NCBI GenBank assembly: GCA_016872605.1
Contig: VGZI01000003.1
Coordinates: 45,329 to 109,328 of the forward strand
Direction: 5' to 3'
DNA from: Planctomycetota bacterium
GTDB lineage: Bacteria > Planctomycetota > Planctomycetia > Gemmatales > Gemmataceae
Length of the DNA: 64,000 nt
Each line of letters begins with the position of its first letter. The stretch's first letter is position 1. The notes beneath the pieces were generated by a model. It saw only the letters and a list, made by a program, of their open reading frames with translations. It did not search any database and had not been told where the DNA came from. Below, one piece after another: positions 1 to 8,745 of this stretch. Both the position numbers and the translations under genes were made by a program.

Positions 1-1
1 A

Positions 2-1039
2 CTGAAAACGCTCGGCCAGCAGATTGGCATTGCCGTCTACACGGAGGGCCCTGCGATCCCTGGCGGCGGTGGGCCGAATCCAGTCAGCGTTTGCCAGAAC
101 GCGGTCAACCACGCCAAGAACACTACCCACGACGTCATCATCCTCGACACCGCAGGCCGACTCCACGTCGCCGAGATGCCGATGGACGAGCTCAGGCAGA
201 TTGACTCGAAGGTCCGGCCCGACGATGTCTTTTTCGTTTGCGACGCCATGACCGGCCAGGATGCCGTCAATAGCGCCAAGGCCTTCAACGACGCGCTCGA
301 TCTCAACGGCGTCATCCTCACCAAGCTCGACGGCGATGCCCGCGGCGGCGCCGCCCTGTCGATCAAGCACGTCACAAAGGTCCCGATCAAGTTCATGGGC
401 GTCGGCGAACGGCTCACCGCCCTGGAGGAATTCGTCCCCGAACGCATGGCCCAGCGTATCATGGGTCAGGGCGACGTCTGGTCGATCGTCGAAAAAGTGC
501 AGCACGCCCAGGCCGAGATGACCAAGGAGGAGATCGAGGCCCAGCGCAAGAAACTCGAGCAAGGCGACTTCAATCTCAACGATTTCCGCAAGCAATTCTC
601 GCAGATGGCGAAGATGGGCGGCATGAAAGAACTCATGGGCAGCATGCCCGGCATGGGCAACATGATTCAGGACGGCGAAGATCCCGACGTCGCCATCAAA
701 CGCATCCAGGGCATGATCGACGCCATGACCGCCGAGGAACGCAAGGACCCGGACATCATTGACCTGAGCCGGCGCCGCCGCATCGCCGCCGGCAGCGGCA
801 CGCAACCCCATGACATCAAGCAGTTCCTCATTCAGTTCGACCAGGTGCGCGTGATCATGCGGCAAGTCGCCAACATGTCGTTCTTCGATCGCATCAAGAT
901 GATGATGGGCATGGGCAACGCCGGCATGTTCGACCCCGGCGCCATGCTCCCCAAAACGAAAATCGGCACGGGTCACCGCAAAACACCCAAAGAACGTGCC
1001 GAAGAACGCAAGAAAATGCGCAAGAAGAAAAAACGCTGA
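2..1039 (+). CDS. ffh: Signal recognition particle GTPase Ffh (5' end outside window)
   Basis: GTPase of the signal recognition particle, which binds 4.5S/SRP RNA and delivers nascent membrane and secreted proteins to FtsY. The reading frame is open from base 2, so the start lies upstream; about 345 residues are visible. The G-domain motifs DTAGR (residues about 49-53 of the fragment) and TKLDGD are present. They are followed by a methionine-rich M domain (runs such as MGGMKELMGSMPGMGNM and MMMGMGNAGM) and a very basic tail ending KKMRKKKKR. The N domain and P-loop are missing only because of the window edge. The ORF track starts at an internal Met (176), which is too late because DTAGR lies upstream of it. 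Identification is essentially certain. Confidence 0.97.
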   Translation: MKTLGQQIGIAVYTEGPAIPGGGGPNPVSVCQNAVNHAKNTTHDVIILDTAGRLHVAEMPMDELRQIDSKVRPDDVFFVCDAMTGQDAVNSAKAFNDALDLNGVILTKLDGDARGGAALSIKHVTKVPIKFMGVGERLTALEEFVPERMAQRIMGQGDVWSIVEKVQHAQAEMTKEEIEAQRKKLEQGDFNLNDFRKQFSQMAKMGGMKELMGSMPGMGNMIQDGEDPDVAIKRIQGMIDAMTAEERKDPDIIDLSRRRRIAAGSGTQPHDIKQFLIQFDQVRVIMRQVANMSFFDRIKMMMGMGNAGMFDPGAMLPKTKIGTGHRKTPKERAEERKKMRKKKKR

Positions 1040-1101
1040 GCAAGCTGCTCGGCGCAGGATGGAGTCCTATCAAATCACCCGGCAAATGCAAGAATGCTCG
1101 G

Positions 1102-1256
1102 GTGCACGACATGGTCTGCGTGGCCTGCTTCAGGGAGGGCGAGGCTCCTGCCGAGCCGGAAGCGACAGGATACTCGTCCGAAATCGAGTATTTCGCGGGC
1201 TCGCGGCTCGGCAGGAGCCTCGCCCTCCCGTGCCGTTTGCAAACCATCTCGTGCAC
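1102..1256. repeat. 155-bp long-palindrome repeat, copy 1
   Basis: Imperfect palindrome, repeated almost identically at 14120-14274. The outer arms are GTGCACGACATGGT and its complement. A second pair of perfect 26-base arms contains GCGAGGCTCCTGCCGAGC, and the tip pairs ATACTCG with CGAGTAT. Both strands give spurious ORFs (GSAGASPS-type peptides). It sits just after ffh and could fold into a very long hairpin in RNA. The rest of 1040-1396 shows no gene. Confidence 0.85.
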
Positions 1257-1396
1257 CAAAAATTCTCCGGGCGCGGCAATTCCTCTTTCTTCGTTTCGGC
1301 GACGCTTTATAATGAGGGCTTACCGATTGAGAACAGCCCCTGTGTGATTGGGGGCCGACAGGGATGTCGTCGCCGATTTCTCACGGAGAAGTGCCG

Positions 1397-1831
1397 ATGG
1401 ATGGCTCGAGCTTTTCCCTCACGTTGCCCAGCGAACCGCGCATGCTGTCGGTGGCGCGGAATTTTGTCGAAGCGGTGTGCCAAGCCTATCGTCTGGATCG
1501 CACCACGATGCACGCCTTGGTCATCGTCACCGGCGAAGCGGTCACCAACATCGTGCGTCACGCTCATCAAAATCGGCCCAACTCGCAAATGGAGCTGCAT
1601 CTGCAGATGCTGGCCGACTCCGTCGTCATCACGTTTCGCGATGAAGGCGCGCCATTCGATCTCGAATCGGTTCCCGACCTGCCCCCAGGCGAAATGCGCA
1701 TTGGCGGCCGAGGCATCTATTTGATGCGGACCCTGATGGACGAGCTGACGTGCGAGCCGCGCGGCGACGGCCAACCAGGCAACGTCTTGCGCATGATCAA
1801 GCGCTGCGCGGCCCTGCGCGAGTGCGGCTAA
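1397..1831 (+). CDS. RsbW-like anti-sigma serine kinase (HATPase_c_2)
   Basis: Small GHKL-type ATPase of the RsbW/SpoIIAB class, which in other bacteria phosphorylates an anti-anti-sigma partner and holds a sigma factor. Visible motifs are the N box EAVTNIVRHAH (Glu and Asn for Mg-ATP), the G1 box DEGAPFDL and the G2 box GGRGIYLMRTLMDE near the C-terminus. It is 144 residues long, normal for the class. The start at 1397 is chosen because GGAGAAG lies five bases upstream; the track start at 1364 (MSSP) has no such site. No sigma factor or STAS partner lies next to it, but a FlgM-like anti-sigma protein follows. The family is clear; the target is unknown. Confidence 0.85.
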   Translation: MDGSSFSLTLPSEPRMLSVARNFVEAVCQAYRLDRTTMHALVIVTGEAVTNIVRHAHQNRPNSQMELHLQMLADSVVITFRDEGAPFDLESVPDLPPGEMRIGGRGIYLMRTLMDELTCEPRGDGQPGNVLRMIKRCAALRECG

Positions 1832-2152
1832 GGTGCGGCTGCTACACCGCAAGCGGTGCAAACTCGGTTCGTTCGCCTTTATTGGTATGGCTGGTTTGTT
1901 GCACGGCCAACGCGAAATTCCATCTGGCGAAACGTTCAATCTCCTTCTTTCCCCAGACGATAAAGTTTGTGTAAATCGGCAGGGTGTAGGCTTGAAAAAC
2001 ACCCCTTGGCAACAAGTCAAGGGAATCGACCTGGTTGCAAGGACATTTCGCGACACATGGGTTGCTTCTCTCTGACGAAACACTTTATGATGAACCTGCG
2101 CCGCTTGGAGCATGTCTTCGAAGCCAACAGGCGCCGCAGGGGAGAAGACTCG
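1832..2152. other. Intergenic stretch without a recognised gene
   Basis: About 320 bases between the anti-sigma kinase and the FlgM-like gene. It begins with a short palindrome (CACCGCAAGCGGTG) shortly after the stop codon, possibly part of a terminator. The rest is moderately AT-rich and may hold the promoter of the downstream gene. No convincing CDS or RNA gene is visible. Confidence 0.5.
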
Positions 2153-2422
2153 ATGCACGAACACGGCCCCGATGAGCTGGGCGGTCCCGTCCGCGGGACG
2201 TCTGCCTGGTGGCGTGGCATGGGCGCCCCAACTGATCCTACCGACGATGGACCGCCAACCCCCGAAGAACCGCGTCGTCGCCGCAAAAAGGACGCAAAAC
2301 CGATTCGCATGGAACTCGTGGAACGCATTCGCAAGGAAATCGCCGAAGGAACCTACGACACCCAAGAGAAATGGGAAGCCGCCCTCGACCGCCTGCTCGA
2401 TCGCCTCGAACGAGAGGATTGA
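2153..2422 (+). CDS. FlgM-like anti-sigma-28 factor domain protein
   Basis: An 89-residue protein. Its N-terminal half is low-complexity and proline/glycine-rich with a basic RRRRKK patch. The C-terminal half carries the segment MELVERIRKEIAEGTYDT followed by a leucine-rich helix (ALDRLLDRL), which matches the sigma-binding helices of the FlgM family (R.EL...R..I..G.YD). FlgM binds sigma-28 and blocks flagellar class-3 transcription. The start at 2153 is preceded by GGGGAGAAG at good spacing; the track start (1967) would add an implausible segment. No flagellar genes are nearby, so the target may be another sigma factor. The family call rests on the short motif only. Confidence 0.65.
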   Translation: MHEHGPDELGGPVRGTSAWWRGMGAPTDPTDDGPPTPEEPRRRRKKDAKPIRMELVERIRKEIAEGTYDTQEKWEAALDRLLDRLERED

Positions 2423-2425
2423 TTT

Positions 2426-2486
2426 GCCGCTTGTGGCTTCGCGCTCGCGCGGCGCGGCAAGACGTGAGCGCGAAACCGCAAGCGGC
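2426..2486. terminator. Hairpin after the FlgM-like gene
   Basis: Inverted repeat with 21-base arms (GCCGCTTGTGGCTTCGCGCTC and a near-complement with two mismatches) four bases after the stop codon. There is no T-run, so it may be a processed end or one of the palindromic repeats common here rather than a classical terminator. Confidence 0.5.
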
Positions 2487-2558
2487 TGGCGAATCACCCG
2501 CGAACCGGGTACAATAGGGAGAATCCATTCATCCTGATTTGTCCGGAGAATACGACGC

Positions 2559-3050
2559 GTGAACATGCTCCCCGCCGTGGAAGTCTCGCAGACCCCCGAA
2601 GAGAAGTTCCGCGAGTACCTGGCCAGTCGTCCCAAGCCACAGCGCTTCACGAACCAGCAGCGCGACATGGTCCAATATATCTTCAGCAAGCACAACCACT
2701 TCGACGCCGATGAACTGATCGACGAGATGAAACGGGAGAACTTCCAGGTCAGCCGGCCCACTGTCTACCGCACGCTCAAAAAGCTCGTCGACGCCGGCCT
2801 GCTGCGCAAGATCAACCTCGGCAAACGCACGGTCTACGAACATGACTACGGCTACGCGCAGCACGACCATCTCTACTGCGATCAGTGTGGATCGATGATC
2901 GAGTTTCAGGAATCACGCCTGGATGAGTTGATTCGAGATGTCTGCCAGGATCAGCAATTCCAACTCGGCGGCCACAGCTTCATCATCCGTGGCACCTGCG
3001 CCGACTGCAACCGCGCCCGCATGACCAAACGCCGTCTTGACTTGGTGTAA
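2559..3050 (+). CDS. Fur-family transcriptional regulator
   Basis: Metal-dependent repressor of the Fur/PerR/Zur family, 163 residues. The N-terminal winged helix contains FTNQQRDMVQYIF and the recognition helix VSRPTVYRTLKKLVDAGLL. The C-terminal dimerisation domain has two CxxC pairs (CDQCG and CADC) for structural zinc and the HDHLYC metal site. The start is a GTG at 2559 with CCGGAGAA eight bases upstream. Family membership is certain. Whether it senses iron, zinc, manganese or peroxide cannot be read from the sequence, and no transporter or iron-uptake gene lies next to it. Confidence 0.93.
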   Translation: MNMLPAVEVSQTPEEKFREYLASRPKPQRFTNQQRDMVQYIFSKHNHFDADELIDEMKRENFQVSRPTVYRTLKKLVDAGLLRKINLGKRTVYEHDYGYAQHDHLYCDQCGSMIEFQESRLDELIRDVCQDQQFQLGGHSFIIRGTCADCNRARMTKRRLDLV

Positions 3051-3057
3051 GAATTTG

Positions 3058-3181
3058 TCCACGAAGGGCCACGAAGAAACACGAAGTAGTGTTCTTGAAG
3101 GTCGATGTCAAAAAACGAGGGGGGCTGGTCGCAACGTTGCAACCAACTCCCCCGTCGTGTTTCTTGGTGCCCCTTCGTGGA
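3058..3181. repeat. Large inverted repeat between convergent genes
   Basis: Arms of 27 bases (TCCACGAAGGGCCACGAAGA... and its near-complement at 3155-3181) enclose a smaller imperfect hairpin around GCAACGTTGC. The element fills the gap between fur (+) and the oxidoreductase (-). It may end transcription from both sides or be a mobile palindromic repeat. Confidence 0.7.
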
Positions 3182-3187
3182 TGTTTT

Positions 3188-4669
3188 TCAGAACCGAGCG
3201 GGCACCACGAAGCCTTCGCGATATTCCCGCGTCAACAGGCGATTCGCTTCGGCGTCGTTGCCGAACGTCTCCGCTCGCACATCGAGCGTCAAGCGTCGGC
3301 CCACGGTGAGCATCGCTTGATCGAGATTGACTTCGCGGGCGCGAAGGTGGTCGATCATGCGATTAAGCGTCTCGTTGCCTTCGCGATGTTCGCCGAGGAT
3401 GCCGTCGCGGCGACTGAAAGCGACGGTGCGGCCCAGGCGATGACTGACGTTGACGATATGGCACAACGCACTGGAGATATGCCCTTCGAGGATTTCGCCC
3501 TGGAGATCCTGACGTCGGCCGGAGCGGATTGCGGCGACGAAGTTGCCATAGTGATCGCCGCGCCGGTTGCTGTTGAATCGACGAACAACGTTATTGTTAT
3601 TGTCGAAGGCGGTGGCAGTGCTGTAGTTGGTCATGACGAGATAGCCGTTGGCGCAGTGGAAGACATTGCCGACTTGTGCGGTGCGGTAATCGCCCATAGG
3701 GAATAGGCCGCGGACTTCGAAGATCAACTCGCAATCGCCATAATCGAAAAGACCGACTTGCGTGTTGGGTGTTTCGCCGTCGTCGACGTAGCCGAACCGG
3801 CCGCCAAGGCTCATGACGGAGCGGGAGAGTTCGGATTTGCCCAAGCCCCAGCGTGCGACGTCCATCTGGTGAATGCCCTGGTTGCCCAGGTCGCCGTTGC
3901 CGTACTCCCAAATCCAGTGCCAGTCGTAGTGAACCGGTCCGAAAGCGGGGTTATTGCGGCGCGGCGCGGCATTGGACGCGGGGCCGCACCAGAGATTGTA
4001 GTCCATCGTCCGAGGCGCCTGTTGCGGGCCGTTCACTCGGCCGATCGTATTGCGACGCTTGTAGCACAGGCCGCGAGCGACGCTGCATCGGCCCAAACCA
4101 CCGGAACGAAGGAACTCGATGGCCTCCCGGATGTTCGGCTCGCTACGGATCTGCGTGCCGGCCTGGCAGATCTTGTCGTAGTGCCGAGATGCTTCGACGA
4201 GACGGCGACCTTCCCAAACGTTGTGGCTCACGGGCTTCTCGACGTAGACATGCTTGCCATTCTGCATGGCCCAGATGCCAGCCAGCGCGTGCCAATGGTT
4301 CGGCGTGGCGATGGAGACGGCATGGATGTCGCGATTTTCCATGATCCGGCGAAGGTCTTGCACGACCGTCGGCGCCGAGCCTTGCCGTTGCCGAGCGAGC
4401 TCGACCGCTCCGCCAACAACGGCGGTATCGACATCGCACACATGCGTGACGACGCAATTATGCCGACCGGCCAAGCCGGTGATGTGGTCCCGTCCGCGGC
4501 TGCGAACGCCGATGACCGCGACGTTGATCCGCTCGTTGGCGCCGCGCGGCGTTGCCTGCGCTTGCGGTCGATCGTTGGCTTCTGTTTCCGAGAGGAAGAA
4601 CCCGGAACCGATCACCCCCGCCAACCCGGCGGATTGCTGCATGAATTCACGACGATCGAGAAAATGCAT
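3188..4669 (-). CDS. Tat-exported Gfo/Idh/MocA family oxidoreductase
   Basis: NAD(P)-dependent sugar or polyol oxidoreductase of the Gfo/Idh/MocA fold, 493 residues. It begins with a twin-arginine signal (DRREFMQQSAGLAGVIGSG), so it is exported folded with its cofactor. The Rossmann segment INVAVIGVRSRGRDHITGLA follows, and the EKPVSHNVWEG motif holds the family's catalytic Lys region; the C-terminal half is the alpha/beta dimer domain. The start at 4669 is preceded by AGGAG; the track start 26 codons upstream would bury the Tat signal. Exported members are numerous in Planctomycetota, and some related enzymes make 3-keto sugars. The substrate is unknown. Confidence 0.93.
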   Translation of the reverse strand: MHFLDRREFMQQSAGLAGVIGSGFFLSETEANDRPQAQATPRGANERINVAVIGVRSRGRDHITGLAGRHNCVVTHVCDVDTAVVGGAVELARQRQGSAPTVVQDLRRIMENRDIHAVSIATPNHWHALAGIWAMQNGKHVYVEKPVSHNVWEGRRLVEASRHYDKICQAGTQIRSEPNIREAIEFLRSGGLGRCSVARGLCYKRRNTIGRVNGPQQAPRTMDYNLWCGPASNAAPRRNNPAFGPVHYDWHWIWEYGNGDLGNQGIHQMDVARWGLGKSELSRSVMSLGGRFGYVDDGETPNTQVGLFDYGDCELIFEVRGLFPMGDYRTAQVGNVFHCANGYLVMTNYSTATAFDNNNNVVRRFNSNRRGDHYGNFVAAIRSGRRQDLQGEILEGHISSALCHIVNVSHRLGRTVAFSRRDGILGEHREGNETLNRMIDHLRAREVNLDQAMLTVGRRLTLDVRAETFGNDAEANRLLTREYREGFVVPARF

Positions 4670-5007
4670 AGTTCGCACTCCTGCTGAAGGTGAAATTTGC
4701 TTGGTGTGTGTGATACCAATGTAGCTGTTGCGACGGGGCGGCGTCAATCAGAAATGAGAATTTCTCACGATGCCGTTGAGACGTTAGCTCGGACCCTGTC
4801 TCCGTCCCTCCGCTGATTTTCTTGGCTACGTCACCCGGGGAGTCGGGAGAAAGGCACGGACGCTACGGAGATCCTGACCGAATCAAAGCAGAAAGCGGCC
4901 CCGGTCGTGCCGCTGGCGTAACGCGAGGCACTTTGGACGTTACCCTTGATTGCGGCCGCGGGCATCGTACATTCTTCCTCATTTCATGACATGAAAGGAA
5001 CCGCCGC

Positions 5008-5401
5008 ATGACTGTCGCTGAATTGATGACCACCAAGCTCTTCACCGTTGGGCCCGACGACTCCGTCGAAGGCGCCGTCCGCATGCTGCAACAGCGCGGC
5101 GTGCGCCACCTGCTCGTGCTCGATGGCCACGATCTCGTCGGCATTCTCTCCGCTCGATCCACAGAAGAGCAAACGCAAGAAGCTCCTCAACCTCGGCGGG
5201 TTGTTCTTCTTGCTCGAGCCGATCCTGGTGCGCGAGATCATGACGAAGAATCCGGTCACCGTCGCTCCGACGGCGTCGGCGCAGGACGCTGCCAAGCTCA
5301 TGGTGTCCAATCGCTTCGGCGCCTTGCCCGTCGTCAAGGCGGGCAAGCTCGTCGGAATCGTCACCGAGACTGATCTCCTGCGGCATTTCGCGTCGCTGTG
5401 A
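5008..5401 (+). pseudogene. CBS-domain pair protein, frameshifted
   Basis: Two CBS domains, which normally bind adenine nucleotides as a regulatory module, are encoded in different frames. The first frame (from 5008) reads MTVAELMTTKLFTV to DLVGILSA and then runs into nonsense. The second frame resumes with LDPQKSKRKKLLNLGGLFF and continues through MTKNPVTVAPTASAQDAAK to the end of the second CBS (LVGIVTETDLLRHFASL). The switch lies near 5147-5160. The residues that usually follow GILS (a DRD-type segment) are absent, which suggests a small out-of-frame deletion rather than a single-base read error. Either the gene is dead or the assembly is wrong here. Confidence 0.75.
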
Positions 5402-5430
5402 GCGCGCTTACGTCTAGAAGCAGTTCAGAA

Positions 5431-5523
5431 CCCCTTTCCCTTCGGGAGAGGGGCAGCGGTGAGGATGGGTCGTCATGCTTTTGCTAGTTCAAACCTCTCC
5501 CCTTTCCCTCCGGGAGAGGGGAG
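5431..5523. repeat. Two GGGAGAGG-type palindromes
   Basis: Two hairpins of the widespread CTCCC...GGGAG type lie between the CBS remnant and the protease gene: CCCCTTTCCCTTCGGGAGAG at 5431 and CTCCCCTTTCCCTCCGGGAG at about 5497. A related sequence sits inside the reading frame of the oxidoreductase gene at about 50252. Confidence 0.7.
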
Positions 5524-5613
5524 TTTTGAATTAGCCGCTAAACGTAATCCTTTGCGTTTCACTGTGTGGCTTGATACGATGAGGGAAACGTTCACGCCAT
5601 GCAGGATCCCACC

Positions 5614-8600
5614 ATGATTCGTATCCTTCTCGCGTCCCTCCTACTTCTCATTCCCGCCACGACGCAAGCTCAAGAGGCAGTCCGCTTCGTGCGGTCGCCG
5701 GACATTTCGCCCGACGGCAAAACCGTCGCCTTCAGCTATCTCGGCGACATCTGGCTCGTCGACGTCAACGGCGGCGTCGCCAAGCATCTGACGATGCACG
5801 AGAAGCACGATTTCAATCCCGTCTTCAGCCCCAATGGCAAGTGGATCGCGTTCTCCTCCAACCGCCACGGCCAATACGACGTCTTCATCATTCCCGCCGA
5901 GGGAGGAAAGCCGCGACGCCTGACCTTCGACTCGGCCGACGATCATGTCACCGGCTGGTCGCCCGACAGCAAGCACGTGCTGTTCATGTCGGGGCGCTCG
6001 GTTGATCTTCCGTTCCGCATGGAACTCTTCACCGTCTCGATCGACGGCGGCCCGGTCAAGCAGATCAGCGCCTTCGAAGGACGAGACGGCGTGTACAACC
6101 CCACGGGCGATCTCATCGCCTATATTCGCGGGCCGGGCGTCTGGTATCGCAGGGGATACAAAGGCTCATCGAATGACGACATCTGGCTTTGCAATGCCGA
6201 CGGCTCGAACAATCGCCGCGTCACGACGCACCAGGGACAGGACAGCTATCCGATGTGGTCGGCCGACGGCAAGCACCTTTACTATGTCAGCGATGTCGCC
6301 GGCGGATTGGCCAACATCGTCAAACAGGCGATCGATCCGCAGTCGCCCGCCGCCCAGGCCGTCGCCGTGACGCATCACGCAGACGAGTTTGTCCGCCGCG
6401 CTCGCATGTGCGCCAATGGTGAACTGATCGTTTATGAGTGCGGCCCCGATGTCTGGGTACATTCACTCAAGACCAACAAGAGCCGAAAGCTTCGTATCGA
6501 AGTGCGTGCCGACGACAAGACGAATCCGGAAGTCGTCAAGACGTTCACCACCGGCGCCACCGAGTTTGCCTGGTCGCCGAACGAAAAGCATGTCGCCTTC
6601 GTCGCACACGGCGAAATTTTCCTCATGAGCCGGGATGGAGGCAATGCGAAACGCCTCACCGATCATCCGGGTTTCGATCACGGCATTGCCTGGTCGCCCG
6701 ATGGGCGACGCATGCTTTTTCTTTCGGATCGCAACGGCCACGAAGACATCTACGCGCTCGAATCCGACGACCCGGAGCATCCCGACATCGTCGGAGCACA
6801 CCAATACAGGGTGAAGCAACTCACCAAGACGCCTGAAGCCGAATTCGGCATCAGGTTTTCGCCGGACGCTCAGCGCGTCCTCTTCATCCGTGCCGGCAAG
6901 CTCATGACGATGGACCCGGACGGCGGAAATCAGAAAGTGCTCGTCAACGAAGGCCAGATTTTCGATTACGAGTGGTCGCCCGATGGCCAGTGGATTTGCT
7001 ACGCCCGCATGGACGGCTCGTTCGCCAGCGAGCTGTTCATCATCCCGTCGACCGGCGCCACCGCCCTGAACCCGGCCCGCAACATCACGCGCTTCGCCAC
7101 CTACAACGGCGGCGTCACCTGGAGCCGCACGGGGAACAAACTCGCGTTCATCAGTGTTCGCAAAGGAAACACGCCGAGCTCCTATGTCCTGTCCTTGCAA
7201 AAGCCACTCTCCGCCGGCGCCTTCCTGAGCAAGGACATCGACTGGGACAACATCCATCTCCGCGTCAAGCAGCCGTACGGGATGAATATCTCCGAATGCG
7301 CCATCTCCAATGACGGATCGAAAATCGCCTTTCGTGGACAAATCGACGACGCCGAGGATCTCTGGATCGCCGACGCCAACGGCGGCTCGATCCTGCGCCT
7401 CACCAACGGCAACCTCAAACCCGCGCAGATCACCTGGTCGAAATTCTTCGCCGGGCAAATCTACTTTCGCGACAACAACGGCAACCTTCGCGGCATCATG
7501 ATCGGCGGCCCCACCGTCGTCGGCCCCACCACGCTCAACTTTTCGGCCCGAATGGCGATTCGCCAGGACCAGCTCTTTCAAGAAATCTTCGACCAGAGTT
7601 GGCGCGCTCTGGACGAGAGCTTCTACGACAAGAACTTTCACGGCGCCGACTGGAAGACGATTCGCGCCAAATACCGACCGCTCGTTGCCCACTGCGGCAT
7701 GAAAGAGGACCTGTACACCTTGATCAGCCTCATGCTCGGCGAACTCAACGCCTCGCACCTGGGCATCTCCGGCAACCTCGGCAAGGCCGAGCAAGAGACG
7801 GCCGATCTGGGCTTGATCTTCGACCGTTCGCATCCCGGGCCCGATCTGAGAGTCGGCGAGATTCTCAAGGGCGGCCCCGCAGATCGCCGCGGTCTTAACA
7901 TCAAACCCGGCGATCGCATCGTCCGCATCGACGGCGTCGAACTGACCAACACGACCAACGTGTCGAAGCTGCTCAACGACAAGGTCGGCGAAGTCGTCAC
8001 GCTGACCATCGCCAGCGCCGCCGACGCGAAGACCCGGCGCCGCGTCGAGATTCGCGCCGAGGGCCGAGCCAAGGTCAACGAACCAATGTATGAGCGCTGG
8101 CTCAAGCGCAACGCCGACCGCGTCACCGAGCTAAGCAAGGGCAAGCTCGGCTACATCCACATTCCGAACATGCAAGAGCCCGGCCTGGAACGCTTCGTCC
8201 GCTCGCTCTATTCGGACAACTTCGACAAAGAAGGAATTGTCCTCGACGTTCGCTACAACGGCGGCGGGTTCACGCACGATCAGGTCTTGGCCTACCTCAC
8301 GGGCAAGGAGCACACCATCTTCAGCCATCGCGACGGGTCATCGGGCCTCGTGCTCCGTTCCTACGATCGCAAGTGGACCAAGCCGTTGACGCTGCTCATC
8401 AACAACCGCTCGTACAGCGATGCCGAGATCTTCCCGCACGGCTTCCGCACCTGGGGCCTGGGAAAGCTCGTCGGCCAGCCGACTGGCGGGTTCGTCATCG
8501 GCACGCGCAACATCACGCTTATCGACGGCTCCACCTTCCGCACACCGCGCATCGGTGTCCACACGGTCAAAGGAGTCAACATGGACAAGGCAGGCGTCCA

Positions 8601-8745
8601 GCCCGATATCCTCATCGAACCACACCCCGACGACCTGGCCCACGGCGTCGATCTGCAACTCGATCGAGCCGTGGAAGTGTTGCTTCAAGACGTGGCTAAT
8701 TGGAAGAAGGCGCGTCCGCCCATGGTCGGCTCTGGCGGTCAGTGA
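5614..8745 (+). CDS. Tricorn-like S41 peptidase with PD40 propellers and PDZ domain
   Basis: Large serine peptidase of 1043 residues, related to archaeal tricorn protease. A signal peptide (MIRILLASLLLLIPATTQAQ) is followed by two TolB/PD40-type beta-propellers (about residues 25-620; repeated SPDG/SADGKH motifs). After these come a helical C1-type segment, a PDZ domain (about 729-820, GGPADRRGLNIKPGDRI) and an S41 catalytic domain (about 845-1000). Ser935-Asp936 in NNRSYSDAEIF matches the tricorn Ser-Asp nucleophile pair. Propellers in this family gate peptide access to the active site. The signal peptide implies a periplasmic enzyme, unlike cytosolic archaeal tricorn. AGGA precedes the ATG at 5614; 5599 is an alternative start. 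Length and domain order fit the family. Confidence 0.92.
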   Translation: MIRILLASLLLLIPATTQAQEAVRFVRSPDISPDGKTVAFSYLGDIWLVDVNGGVAKHLTMHEKHDFNPVFSPNGKWIAFSSNRHGQYDVFIIPAEGGKPRRLTFDSADDHVTGWSPDSKHVLFMSGRSVDLPFRMELFTVSIDGGPVKQISAFEGRDGVYNPTGDLIAYIRGPGVWYRRGYKGSSNDDIWLCNADGSNNRRVTTHQGQDSYPMWSADGKHLYYVSDVAGGLANIVKQAIDPQSPAAQAVAVTHHADEFVRRARMCANGELIVYECGPDVWVHSLKTNKSRKLRIEVRADDKTNPEVVKTFTTGATEFAWSPNEKHVAFVAHGEIFLMSRDGGNAKRLTDHPGFDHGIAWSPDGRRMLFLSDRNGHEDIYALESDDPEHPDIVGAHQYRVKQLTKTPEAEFGIRFSPDAQRVLFIRAGKLMTMDPDGGNQKVLVNEGQIFDYEWSPDGQWICYARMDGSFASELFIIPSTGATALNPARNITRFATYNGGVTWSRTGNKLAFISVRKGNTPSSYVLSLQKPLSAGAFLSKDIDWDNIHLRVKQPYGMNISECAISNDGSKIAFRGQIDDAEDLWIADANGGSILRLTNGNLKPAQITWSKFFAGQIYFRDNNGNLRGIMIGGPTVVGPTTLNFSARMAIRQDQLFQEIFDQSWRALDESFYDKNFHGADWKTIRAKYRPLVAHCGMKEDLYTLISLMLGELNASHLGISGNLGKAEQETADLGLIFDRSHPGPDLRVGEILKGGPADRRGLNIKPGDRIVRIDGVELTNTTNVSKLLNDKVGEVVTLTIASAADAKTRRRVEIRAEGRAKVNEPMYERWLKRNADRVTELSKGKLGYIHIPNMQEPGLERFVRSLYSDNFDKEGIVLDVRYNGGGFTHDQVLAYLTGKEHTIFSHRDGSSGLVLRSYDRKWTKPLTLLINNRSYSDAEIFPHGFRTWGLGKLVGQPTGGFVIGTRNITLIDGSTFRTPRIGVHTVKGVNMDKAGVQPDILIEPHPDDLAHGVDLQLDRAVEVLLQDVANWKKARPPMVGSGGQ

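Noticed and set aside
894-1259. ORFs across the 155-bp repeat (GSAGASPS-like peptides)
   Set aside because: Products of the palindromic repeat read on either strand; no ribosome site and no real domain.
1307-2761. 484-codon minus-strand ORF
   Set aside because: Covers three plus-strand genes with recognisable motifs; the peptide has no coherent domain.
3758-4687. 309-codon plus-strand ORF over the Gfo/Idh gene
   Set aside because: Antisense shadow; the minus strand carries the Tat signal and Rossmann motif.
6463-7833. 456-codon minus-strand ORF opposite the tricorn-like gene
   Set aside because: Shadow of a GC-rich coding region; no domain motif, while the plus strand is an obvious protease.
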